From NCBI GenBank assembly GCA_023634235.1, contig JAMKCF010000018.1, positions 11,668,768 to 11,732,767 of the forward strand: 64,000 nt of DNA, read 5' to 3'. A program made the position numbers and the translations under genes. Of the stretch, positions 24,528 to 35,400 are shown piece by piece. The notes below the pieces were generated by a model. The model had not been told where the DNA came from and made no database searches. It was given only the letters and a program-made list of their open reading frames with translations. How positions within the stretch are numbered: position 1 is the first letter of the stretch; every line of letters starts with the position of its first letter. Source of the DNA: Pisaster brevispinus (taxonomy: Eukaryota; Echinodermata; Asteroidea; Forcipulatida; Asteriidae).

Positions 24528-25126
24528 CTACTGCCCCCTTGCGTGACCCTTCCCGCATTCACAGGGAATGCAGTAAACTCCTGCACGTGTGGAGGGATCT
24601 TGCTTGTCCTTGTGAGATTGAAGAGAGCTGTGAAGTTTCTTGGGAGCAGAGTGGTAAACCTTGATCCCTGCTTGCCGGAAGATGCGCTGTAGACCATGGG
24701 AGGGGGACCTAGGTAGGGCAAACATACTGAGGGTGTGGGTATAGGAGACCCTATGGTCAGGATTGGGGACCGGCTTGCTTGTCTTGATTATTTTGTCTTG
24801 CGTTGTATCCAATGCACTTCAGTGTAGTATTGATGTGTTGTAACTCCTGCTGAAGGCTGTCTGGGTCACAGATGTTGTAAGCTCGTTGAACCAGGGTGCG
24901 GTTGACGGAAGACTTGATTCTTGGGTGGTGGAAGGATCGCTGGTTGAGATATCGGTCGGTGTGGGTGGGTTTCCTGTAGATGCTGTGGTGGAGTTTGCCG
25001 TCTGGTTTCCTGGTGATGAGGACATCAAGGAAAGCGATCTTGCCGGACTGCTCTTGCTCCATGGTGAACTTGATTCTGGGGTGTTGCTGGTTGAGATACT
25101 GCAGAAACTGGAGGGAGAGAAGAGTT
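24528..25126 (-). pseudogene. Penelope-like retroelement, 3' part of the reverse transcriptase region (broken)
   Basis: On the minus strand, 25126 down to about 24790 encodes FLQYLNQQHPRIKFTMEQ, then IAFLDVLITRKPDG, then SIYRKPTHTDRYLN. This is the palm-thumb stretch typical of Penelope-like elements, whose FLD and YRKPTHTDRYL motifs are diagnostic. A frameshift near 24790 moves the frame. The sequence continues as LQRIFRQAGIKVYHSAP and then GVYCIPCECGK, the linker leading into the GIY-YIG endonuclease, where homology stops near 24535. The fragment is therefore truncated, frameshifted and without its endonuclease. The part that should precede it lies next door in opposite orientation. Confidence 0.8.
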
Positions 25127-25130
25127 TGAG

Positions 25131-25228
25131 CTGTCATCCCTACTCACCGCCGATCTCCAACCCACCCTGTGGCTCCGCTACGTGGATGACACCTTCATCG
25201 TTTGGCCCCACGGACCGGACTCTCTAAC
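25131..25228 (+). pseudogene. Penelope-like retroelement, reverse transcriptase catalytic motif (inverted piece)
   Basis: The plus strand reads LQPTLWLRYVDDTFIVWP followed by HGPDSL. YVDD is the catalytic motif of reverse transcriptase, and WPHG directly after it is typical of Penelope-like elements. In an intact element this would be followed by FLQYLNQQH, which here begins just to the left on the minus strand. The two pieces are thus head to head at about 25126-25131, an internal inversion. The fragment ends abruptly at 25228, where an A/C-rich repeat starts. Confidence 0.8.
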
Positions 25229-25350
25229 ATAAAACTAACCTACAACTAGCCTACAACTAACCTATAAGTAACCTACAATTAACATTCAACTAACCTACAT
25301 TTACCCTAAAATTAAACTAACCTGCAATTTATCTACGACTAACTTACAAC
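25229..25350. repeat. About 11-bp tandem repeat (CTACAACTAAC)
   Basis: Imperfect units of CTACAACTAAC follow the Penelope-like fragment for about 120 bp. This could be a junction or tail repeat of the element, or an independent minisatellite. Confidence 0.7.
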
Positions 25351-25828
25351 TGGCCTTACACGCTGATTCGCCAATCGACTTCTTGACAAAATTGACGGGT
25401 TTGTATATATTGGGGAATTGTTACCCCATCGGGCACCCTCTCTTGGGTTAATTCTCCAATGATTTCGTTTGTTACGCGCCGCCGTAAATTATCTGTCTGG
25501 AAACGTAGTTAAAGAAAGAGAGGCTTGCATCTACAAAGTCATAAATTGTTCTTACGTCGAGAAGTTACAGACATGTTGGAAGGACATCTAGAAGGATGCT
25601 TGAAAATTTTGATTTGTATATTCGGTTTGCAGTAACACCATGTGTATATTTACTAGCTATGTAGATTTGTTCTTATAGAACTAGGTCTTGCTTATTATTC
25701 TACTGCCGCGGAGTATATATTGTGGAATTCGGGAGACTACTTCGGGAGACTACTTAGTACTTAGCTACTACCTGGGCGAAAGGTAGAAAATCGGCCGGGA
25801 CTACTACTTTCGCCTAGTGGATCGGATC

Positions 25829-27238
25829 ATATACAATTCTTTATAGAAATAGAAAGGAGAAAAGGGGAGATAGGACAATTGAACAAATGGTGAAGGGCAA
25901 AAAAGAAAACAGGTATGCGTGTGTGGTGTTGGGGACGACAGAAATGAGAGAGGGTGTGAGAAGAAAAAAAAGAAAACTGTGTGCTGCCTAGGCACTCGGT
26001 CTCTCTCTCTCTCTCTCTCTCTCTTCTTACACCCCCTCCTATCCTTCCGCCCCACCCCCTATACACACTATTTCTATAAAGAACTGTATATGACGCCTCA
26101 AACGTGTTTAAGCTTGCCTTTCAATACTTGATTCATGCCGATTACTTGTTTACCGCGTCTTCAATCAAATGTAACTTTTCACAGGATGATAAAATGAGAT
26201 AACAAACATCACTAACAGGATTTAAAATTCAACTAAAAAGTTTGGGTCAAAGACCTCCTAGTTTCAAAGACCCCCCCCCCCTAAAATGCAGTTTCCCACC
26301 CCCTATTAGTCCTTACCTTTTTGGGGGTAAATATTGACACCTATACCTACATCAAAGGTTCAGAGTGCGCAAGAGAACATCTTCATCTACAAATTCCTTG
26401 CGAACCCTGGAGCCCAACATTTGGCGATGGCCACTCGTCCAGCACACTCGTCTTACTGTTTATTTATTTTAAAACATTTGCCGAAGGAGATTTTTCCATT
26501 AAAAAGGAGATTTTAAAAACGGAAAAGGTTACAAAACGTTCATATTGATAAATGTTATGCTAAAAAGCTATCACAGAAAGGCTAAACCTTTATGTGAGGG
26601 AGGTCCCCAGAGACTCCCTAACTATTTGGCATTGCCAATGGCGTGTGGTGCCCCCTGCTTGAGTTATAACATTGTCATATTTCATACACATAACAAAGAA
26701 TAAATTTTATTGCCTTATGCAAGCAAGTCATGAATTGAGACCATGTGTTACCACGAAATACATTTTGATGGTATTCAATATATGCATCAAATAGTGAGGT
26801 TTTTTTTTTTAACAACATGCAGAGGGAAAACGAGGACCGAAACGCACTTAAAATGTTCAAAAGCTTGAAGTTTTGTCAGTTAGGAAGCTTCTTTTTCACA
26901 TGTCGAGTAAGAATCAAGTATTGAAAGGCAAGCTTAAAAACGTTTGAGGCGTCATATACAGTTCTTTATAGAAATAAAGAGGGGACGGGGAGGTAGGAAA
27001 AATGAACATGGTTAATGGCAACAACAGAACAGGTGTGTGTAGGGGGTGGGGGAAAGGAAAAGAGGGGTGTGAGGGGAAACAAGAGAGACCGAGTGCCTAG
27101 GCACACAGTTTCCTTTTTTTCCCCATCCTCTCTCCTTTCTGTCGTCCCCAACCCCCACACCACACACGCATACCTGTTTTCTTTTTTTACCCTTCACCAT
27201 TTGTTCATTTTTCCTATCTCCCCTTTTCTCCTTTCAAA
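25829..27238. repeat. Large inverted duplication with arms of about 300 bp
   Basis: The left arm (about 25829-26131) and right arm (about 26908-27238) are inverted copies. TAAGCTTGCCTTTCAATACT at 26109 is matched inversely at 26915, and GGTATGCGTGTGTGGTGTTG at 25912 inversely at about 27155. Each arm is itself a hairpin: ATTCTTTATAGAAATAGAA near 25836 faces TATTTCTATAAAGAACTG near 26069. The arms contain TC and CCCC-rich runs. The interior is about 780 bp with a C10 run near 26270. It has no transposase, and the open frames are compositional. Confidence 0.65.
25999..26024. repeat. (CT)n microsatellite
   Basis: About 13 CT units. Confidence 0.9.
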
Positions 27239-30200
27239 CAGGTTTGTCGACATAATCATTTAAAGCCTCCTCTTTTTTCTTGCAAAATTTGGGTGGGGGT
27301 GAGACTCCCTCGCTGGTTTTGCACACGAAAGCCAAGAGAGCACGACTTCGCTCTGTCAAAACACTCCGATCCCGTTCGAAAAAGTCCCCACATACCCTAG
27401 CACATGTATAACACACTTCAAATAATAAATTAAAAAACAAACAATAAATAAAAAAAGAAGAAACCCCAAATCAGGTACAACTCGACTAGATGTGTATTGA
27501 TGTTAAACATCATTTTTAATGTAAACAGCAAATCGTTAAAAGCCTTAAATGCACCAGTGCAATATACAATAAATATATATCCTTATTGATAAAACTTCTC
27601 TAAAAGGACGGTATGGAATGGATGTGTTTATTGGTACGAAAATAGGCTGATGCAGAACGTAGAAAACGGCTAAAAGAAATATGTTTTAAAAGCACTACTC
27701 TTTATCTAAACTCAAACCTAATTGGAAATAAATAACAGTATTTATTCTCACAAATATCAAAGTAATATTTCTCTCATACAAAAGCAGCATAGTCTACCCC
27801 AAAGAAACCTCATTCATACTCTTCCGTCAACAGTTTAAATTGTGAAAATAAAGAACAAAAACATGGATGTTTGAACGAATATATATACCATTTGATCTCA
27901 GTAGTTCTTTATAAAAAGTTTCTTTTGAAACTTCAATTTGATTTGATGGTATGCGATGAGAGTGACTTGAAACACCAACAGTTTGGCACAATGTTTGGAA
28001 TGGAAGGGATGCATCGGGAGAGTCAGTGCTGGTTTCAAACACTGATTAAAGCTGAGCCTGTCAGGTTCAAAGTCACTCATTTCTCCTTTCGGTATATATT
28101 ACCTTCAACTAATTATTCGTAATAATTGATCATAAAGCTCATAAAAATAACAAGAAAATGTAGATGATAAAATAAAAAATACATCAAATTTTCACTTTTG
28201 ATTACTTTGGCTCGACTAGAAGGAATGTAGGCGTATCATAATGTGTAAGTTTCAGTGAACTGAATAATTATTGGACGGTAAGGAGAAAAAGGCCCACTAG
28301 TTTTTATACTGACCCATGGAAGGCAAATATTCCACTGCATCATATAACAGTTCTTTGGAGATTTTACATGTTTTACGTTTAAACACAGCAAACAGCTCCT
28401 TCTTAAAATGACGTATGTTACAATACATTATGTAAATATCAGTATCATTTTGTTTCAATTTATATTGAGGCTGATCTTCAACACAGTCAGTTAGTTGTAG
28501 CTTCACTATTTGGAATCCTTGGTTATAAAACCATGGCAAACATCACTGTTAACATGTAACTACGATTCTGGTTTTTGGATGAATACAAATTAATTATCAT
28601 TTTGCAGTTTCCAGTGAACAGACAGACAGTATGCAATCAACCTATACACATTTCATCCTATAGACCCATTGCATGGCCGCCATCGTTGATGAAACCACAC
28701 ACACACACACACGGAAGGCTCATTGGCCGAGTTGTGCGCAGCCAGTAAAAATGTGCACTTTGTTGTTTGTCATCAAAGATGGCAGTAAATGACGTCATAT
28801 GAAATCCATCCGTAAATTATATGATTTCATTTTAGGGAGACAATCACAAACTGTATGGTATGCCACGTTCATATAGGAAATGTTTCGATTGAAGCCATGG
28901 AAATTAGCCTACGGTGTATAAAATGATATTCTGCTGACAGAATTTATCAGTATCTCAAACTGAAATATTTTTTTCTGGAAGATTGGTACTAGTATAAACA
29001 TTAAAACCAGTTACCCGTCTAAACTAAACGTGTTTGGGTTTTAACTTTTACGTATGCTTGTATTATTCAAGTTTTACTAAAAACCAACTCAGCCCTTCGT
29101 CTTTCAGCATGTCTTTAGACAACGGCACCAGACTACTGTACTTCCCGTACAAGTAGTGCCACAAAAGAGCATACTAGGCAGGTGTAGCTGCAGATACAAT
29201 GAACGGCTGGGTCTGTTAATATCACAGACTGCAAATAAATAGCAACATTTGCTTACTCCTACAGGGTATGAGCAGTAAAAAAACATAAATAAACACATTT
29301 TAAAGAAAATACAAACAGAAACACACACAAACACATCAAACATCTTAAAGTGATCAAGAATACATGACTATTGATCAGTGTAATATTAAGTGCACACATC
29401 GGTGAGTATTGGATTATTTGCCTTAAAATGGCTTTCATTTTGGTTGGATGTAAGTTACAAATGGCAAGAAGATGGTTGAGTTGTTATGAAATCAAATGGC
29501 ATAATTAAGTGGCATTATAAGGCTATGAAAAAAAATCACAATGTTCATAAATAAACTATATCTGCTCAAAATAGGTACATGAGTACATCATCATATGCTG
29601 TTAGTACTAAAATTAAAAAGCAAACAAATTCACAATTACAAATGTTTGTGACAAACTCACAATTTAGTACAATTTTGTTTATAAAAAGAACTTCTAGTGT
29701 AAGTACTGAACATTTCAGCCTGATTTGTTTTAAATACAAAAGTTCCTCTTTGTTTTGTCTAAAAAAGAACATTACTGGAAAATATACTTCACTTGTTCAT
29801 AATTTGATCCCTTTATATTTGTATGGAGAAATGCAATCAATGTAAACATATACAGAACTAATACTCAATTCCAATGTTAAGTAAATCCAGTCACACCAAA
29901 GCCTCAAAGCAAACATAAAACTATATTATGTAATTTCACCTAAGTGTCCTCATTTTGTTGGTCATAGGCAATCCATTTAAAAGAAACAGAATTTTTATTG
30001 CGACCTTGATCTTTAAGAATTTTTTTTTTAAATGCAAGCTCAGTGCCTGATTTGGAGACAGTTTGATTGGTATAAATAGTACATGTCTACACTAGTCAAA
30101 GGCTAGGTAGCTCGGTACTTTGCACATGACCTGTAACTCTGTCCAGAATTGTATGCAGTGATTCCTGGAATTGTCAGTAATCGAGAACCACATGTAACTA

Positions 30201-31520
30201 TATCATGATATAATGGATTTGTCAATCAGAAACACACTGCAGAAACTGGGGTGTTAAATTTAACACCATAGGTGTTGTCACAAATAGATGGCCAAGAAAG
30301 CACCAATGTAATTGTGTTGGCAGAAATTAGTGTTATGTAACCACACTATGTTGTACATTGTTATTCTTTTTCAGTATCTACATGTGACAACACCTATATT
30401 GTTAATTTTAACTGCCCAGTTTTTGCAGTGCATTCTAACCATCCTTATATTACAACAACACTTTGTGACTACCATAGCCCATGCTCCATGCCAATAGCAC
30501 TTCAGTGGTCTCTTGGCAATCACTGACTAATCTTCATCTACTTTTACATATTCAAGGAACAAAATAACAAAATTACATTCAATTATTGCATTATAAAAGA
30601 TGCATTATATTTTAAGTCACAAAGTAGATGCTTGACAAGCGGTAGATTTTTGCCCAGATTTAAGGTAATAATCATCTACCTTCATAGTGCAACAATGTAA
30701 ATAAAAGATATGGAAACAAAAGCATGCTTAGCAAAGTGACCGTGCCTTACAGTCATATTGTGCAATTCCTAAATATAAACCCAATGCAAACTTTTGAGTG
30801 CATTAGTAGATACATGTTGGAGCTTGAAAGCTATGATGGGTCTCTGTATACATTACTCACACAGCAGAACCAATCAGTATTTATAATCTCTGCACACAAT
30901 CACACATCCATTCTAAAATATGCATCCCACTGGATACATCTTTTGTTATTTCCTTTGTCCCTGCACTTAACAGTTTCCCATTTCCTTGTGGAGCTTCCCG
31001 GTCTTTAGAATTTCCAAGTGTAGTCCTTTTATTTTCCCTTTTTTGTTTTGGTCTCCAAAAGGTAGCGAAAGTGAGAGGAGTAGAACCATTCAGTGTATAC
31101 TCTCCCTTGTGATGATCAACACATAAAGACAAACAAGCAAAAAGTACAGGATCAAAGGAAACTCCAAACAATGCAAGATGTGATGCAATAATTATGAGTA
31201 TACCCAATCACTCAAGAATTCCAGCCATAGCATAATCTAACCTACACAGGCAATCAGCATTCTCCCATAGATGGGCACAGCATACTTGTTGCAATATCCA
31301 GTGATAAACTTATCAAATCATTATTGCAAATAAGAGAGTGCTCTGCGAAGGCACCATACATAAGGTTTTCCAGTCAAATTAACTTTTGGGATGTTCATTT
31401 ATAAAAACTGAGCAATCAATTCAGATGATGATCCCATCCAAGTTAACCGAAATTTTGTCGTTTGACACCTGACTGAACAATTGTAGTTAAATGCACACAA
31501 TGTCCGTCAGTCATTAATAT
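27239..31520. other. Intergenic stretch between the inverted duplication and the large gene
   Basis: AT-rich DNA with a short CA run near 28696-28712. A repeat at about 30958-31080 (CCTTGTGGAGC, GTCTTTAGAATT, GGTAGCGAA) has a second copy at about 34795-34930. No exon recognised. Confidence 0.4.
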
Positions 31521-31526
31521 TTTATT
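31521..31526 (-). promoter_or_regulatory. Candidate polyadenylation signal of the large minus-strand gene
   Basis: AATAAA on the minus strand, about 160 bp downstream of the stop codon at 31687-31689. The hexamer is common in AT-rich DNA, so this is tentative. Confidence 0.3.
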
Positions 31527-31686
31527 TACAGCCATTTATAAGAAATTAGTATGAAGCTGAAAATGCTTTTGCAAAAAAGCAACAAGTGCAGTGTGGTAAA
31601 GCAACTTGTCTGTTGTCATGTCTCTTGACATGATGGTCAATGCATCAGGCACCACTGTGCTGATTATAAAAATGTGCTACATGGAT

Positions 31687-32487
31687 CTACACAATCTGTG
31701 TTTGAGGTTGTCCAACAGCTGCAAGAGCTTGTTCCAGTTCTCTCTTTTGTTCCAGTAGTTGCTTGTGCATAGAATCATTCTGTTGTTTCAGAATAGCCAG
31801 GTCATCTGTCTTGCTCCTACTACGTGTTGAAGAGGAACTTCTTGCAATTCCATCAGTTCTCCTTGATCTATTTGTTGAATCATCACGGTGCTTACTTCCA
31901 TGTCGTCTTGAGCTATGTCTTCTTTCTGACAAGTCATCATAGTCAGCCGACCTCTCACCATACAAACCATACGGACCCCTGGGCTCCCCATTTCTTGGTG
32001 ACAGGTGTGTATATAGACTAGCAGGTGTAGTATTATAGGTAGGATGACTGTAGGCCAATGCTGGATTGATTGAGTTATATCCTGTCTGATCATGCCTTAC
32101 AGGGATACCAGGGGGTTGGTACCTTGGATCTACCCTGTCATTATAACCTGGCAATGTACTGAATGGATTCGCCCTGTCAGCATGACTGGTACTCGGAATG
32201 TTCTTTTGATGCTCATAACCAGGATAAGATGATGTTGGTCTTGCACCCAACCCACCGGTATATTGTGGTTGGATGTATGAATCATCTCGAGACCTATCTA
32301 ATCTAGGACCATACACTGCATTGGGAGGTCCAGGTGGAGGTACAGAGGGTAGTGAACTCATCTTCAGCTGAAAAGCTTCATCAAGCATCTGGGATAGATG
32401 TTTGCGCTCTACTGCCCAACGTCTCTTGATCTCAAGGTCTCTTTGCTGTTGCTCTTGCTTCTCAAGTAACTTTTCCTCTGGAGTTTG
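31687..32487 (-). CDS. Exon E12: C-terminal exon with coiled coil and stop
   Basis: 266 codons plus TAG (31687-31689); acceptor CATGTACAG. It starts with a Glu/Gln-rich helix (EKLLEKQEQQQRDLEIKR) and HLSQMLDEAFQL, which resembles a conserved helix of KIAA1549 near its C-terminus. Next comes a Pro/Tyr-rich disordered stretch with PSVPPPGPP, YPGYEH and YNTTPASLY. An Arg/Ser-rich segment follows (RRHSSRRHGSKHRDD, SSSSTRSRSK). The end is a coiled coil (ILKQQNDSMHKQLLEQKREL) before the final QTQIV. Confidence 0.9.
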   Translation of the reverse strand, partial: QTPEEKLLEKQEQQQRDLEIKRRWAVERKHLSQMLDEAFQLKMSSLPSVPPPGPPNAVYGPRLDRSRDDSYIQPQYTGGLGARPTSSYPGYEHQKNIPSTSHADRANPFSTLPGYNDRVDPRYQPPGIPVRHDQTGYNSINPALAYSHPTYNTTPASLYTHLSPRNGEPRGPYGLYGERSADYDDLSERRHSSRRHGSKHRDDSTNRSRRTDGIARSSSSTRSRSKTDDLAILKQQNDSMHKQLLEQKRELEQALAAVGQPQTQIV

Positions 32488-35400
32488 CTGTACATGGAGG
32501 ATAGAAGTAAAAAACCAGCACAACAATTAATAATCAGTCCGGAGAAGTTGATTACTATTGAAAAAGGTACCCACAGTATCAAGCTCAGGTGTTTCTGATC
32601 AGCAGAGTGTGGGTTGGAGTTCAGGTATTGACAGTTGTGTCCTTAAGCATGACACTAAACATGTATTTCTTCACTCTTGGGATTGGATGTAAATCAGTAG
32701 GTCCTGTGTGTTGTGTAATTCACAGAAATGTACAAAGTAATGCAAAGGGTTTGCCGAAGTGTTTCTAACAGCGGTTGCTGCCGCAGCACCATGTAAACTC
32801 TTATAAGGTGGTCTCATAATTCGTGAACTCATCTTTGTTCAAGCGCCTTGAGCACCTGATCAGTACCCTTGATACCCATGGTACCCATCACTCATCCAAT
32901 GATAATTACTCAGAATTGATTGCCTTACCTCATCATATTGCGTAGAATGATTTGATCGGTATCCATACAAACTGCTTGCAGGATGGTTTCCAAGTAACAT
33001 GGCCATCTCAGTTCGCATCTCTTCGGCAGTTCGACCCATACCCCTACTTGCAACATCAAATGATGGACCAGCCTAAGAAAATACCAGAAGAAACAGGAGA
33101 ACAAAAAAGACAATTAAAACAAAACATTGCTTTTCTGCTGTGAAAATTGAGCCTGATGAGTCAGTGAGTCATACAATGTCTATTCATACATTCTATATCA
33201 CGTCAGACAGGTGGTTTTCTATTTTTCTTTTTACCTTACTTGTCAAGAATAAGCAATACTTTTTTTAAGTAACCACTAACATTGTGATAATTTATAATGG
33301 TTTTTGGAATAATACCTCCTAAAATAAGGTGTTAATTTTTTAAAGAATAAAAGGAAACATGTCAAAGATTGGTTTTAAGTTTGCTTTTTTTAAGGACAAT
33401 TACAACGTGTGAGACTATAAGATGAAATATTTGGCACAAGTGTGTTTTAAAAAAGTTAACCGTTCAAAGTAAAAACAGTTCATTTATTTCTCTGAACACT
33501 ACTTACAGTCCTGTATCACGATCAATTTTTGACACACCACTATCAACAAATAACAAAACCCTTGAGCTGAATCACATCAAACTTTTAATAAAATTGAGCC
33601 GAAAAGGTTGAAGGACAGACATTAGGTATTAAATGTTAATAATTATGCAAAAATTGTGTGTATCTGTGAACAATTGTGCCATTAATGGTATACACAAAAA
33701 TGTAAATGTTATGGTACGATTTTCTAAAGACAACTTCTGAGGTGAAAACGAGTGAAATGAAAAATTTCACTGCATGGTTATATTTTGAAACAGTGCATTC
33801 ATGACTGAAATGCATTCAATATAACACACATACATGTAAGATCGTTGTCATTTGAAATTCTTGACAATTTGTCACCAAAAAAAAAAAACATAAAAAAGAC
33901 TTGGAAACTCATCCACCCACACTCTGAAATTCCTTTAAACCTTCTGAACAATGTCGACGAGTACTCCATACAGACACCAACCTTTTCCACCGTGACACGA
34001 GCTTGCCTCATTTTGACAAACGGACGGGAAACGAATGCTTTAAAAATGACACTACGAAGCGTCTGATGCGCCTAACAATTATCAATAATGGACGACTGTA
34101 GAAAAATAAATTATGACGTGGCAAAAAAATGACAAGGATCTGTCGTGCGGTATAGAAAAAAAAATTACTAAAAATTCATTTATATTTTCAAAAGTAGTTT
34201 GAAAGATTGCTTTAGTGCAACACTTTGTCATAACTTCACATTGAGATAAAAAAATCCTGTGAATGAAGCTGAACTATCAAGCTAGTTTGAAACATACAGC
34301 AATCCCACAGAACCATCTTGAAACTGTAAACATGTTCAAAGAGATAAACGCGGAAATAAATCATACATATTTGTCATTTGAGTCAGCAGTAATCTTCATG
34401 GCAAATCATCAATCAATTGTGCATAAGAATGTTGTTTTCTTACCAGTATGGTAACTAGAGGCCCTTACATACTTCAGACCTTGACTGGTCTGATAATATT
34501 ACTAGAGAGTTCTTCATCAAACAGGAGACGCTAAGTCTGTAGTTATGCTAGTATTCCTAGGAAGTTATTTTTAGGTGCCATGACAGGTCACCACACAGTT
34601 TTGATGTTGAACCAAGTTGACAAGAGAGCGAATGCAATCTTAAGTCAATAGTGGGAAGTTATTTTATTTTAGACCAAGACATGAAACTTTCAGGATATGA
34701 CTCCTCTCCATTTAAAAAGCATTCTATTATATTTTGAAACCTCTCCAAGGACAAGAAAATACACTCTTAGTCATGTTAGTCCGTCCTTGTGGAGACAAAT
34801 CCCTGTACTTAACATCCTCCCATGCACTATGTGCACAACATTTCCTCGTGGAGCACCCTAGTCTTTAGAATTCCCCTATGGGGACATTTTGTTTTCCTTT
34901 TTCTGTTTTGTCTCGATAAGGCAGCGAATATTAAACCAGTATCCCACACAGCATAGTGGTGAGAACACACACTGAGCAGACCATGAAGCAGCAGGAACAC
35001 ATCCATTTAGGACGATCTTTAAGTGTCTTTTGTTATTTCTAGTTTAAGCAACATACAGACAGTTCACCTTAAAGCCCTGTAAAACCTGTACTTTTCAAGT
35101 CCCACAGCAAAGACGGAATTGAACTACAGCTTGTTTCTTACTGAAACAAATTGCTTTTTGTAAATCCCTGACATTTTCTTTCAATATACATAATACAATA
35201 AATGTATTCATTATACATTACTCAACAGTAAGTTACATTTAGTATATTTGAAAGAAATGGACTAACTTTGCTGTTACATTAACAATAAAAACAATTTAAA
35301 GTACATTTCTTTTAAGTATTACACACTGCACAAGCATAAATCACTACATGTTATTTTGCACCAACATGACTGAGGCTAGAAATAGATTTCATTTGTGAAC

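Noticed and set aside
24886..25227. 113-codon plus-strand frame over the Penelope-like region
   Set aside because: Antisense of the retroelement for most of its length and in the wrong frame over the YVDD part.
25804..27263. Open frames in the TC- and CCCC-rich inverted duplication
   Set aside because: Low-complexity, mirrored in both arms, with no domain.
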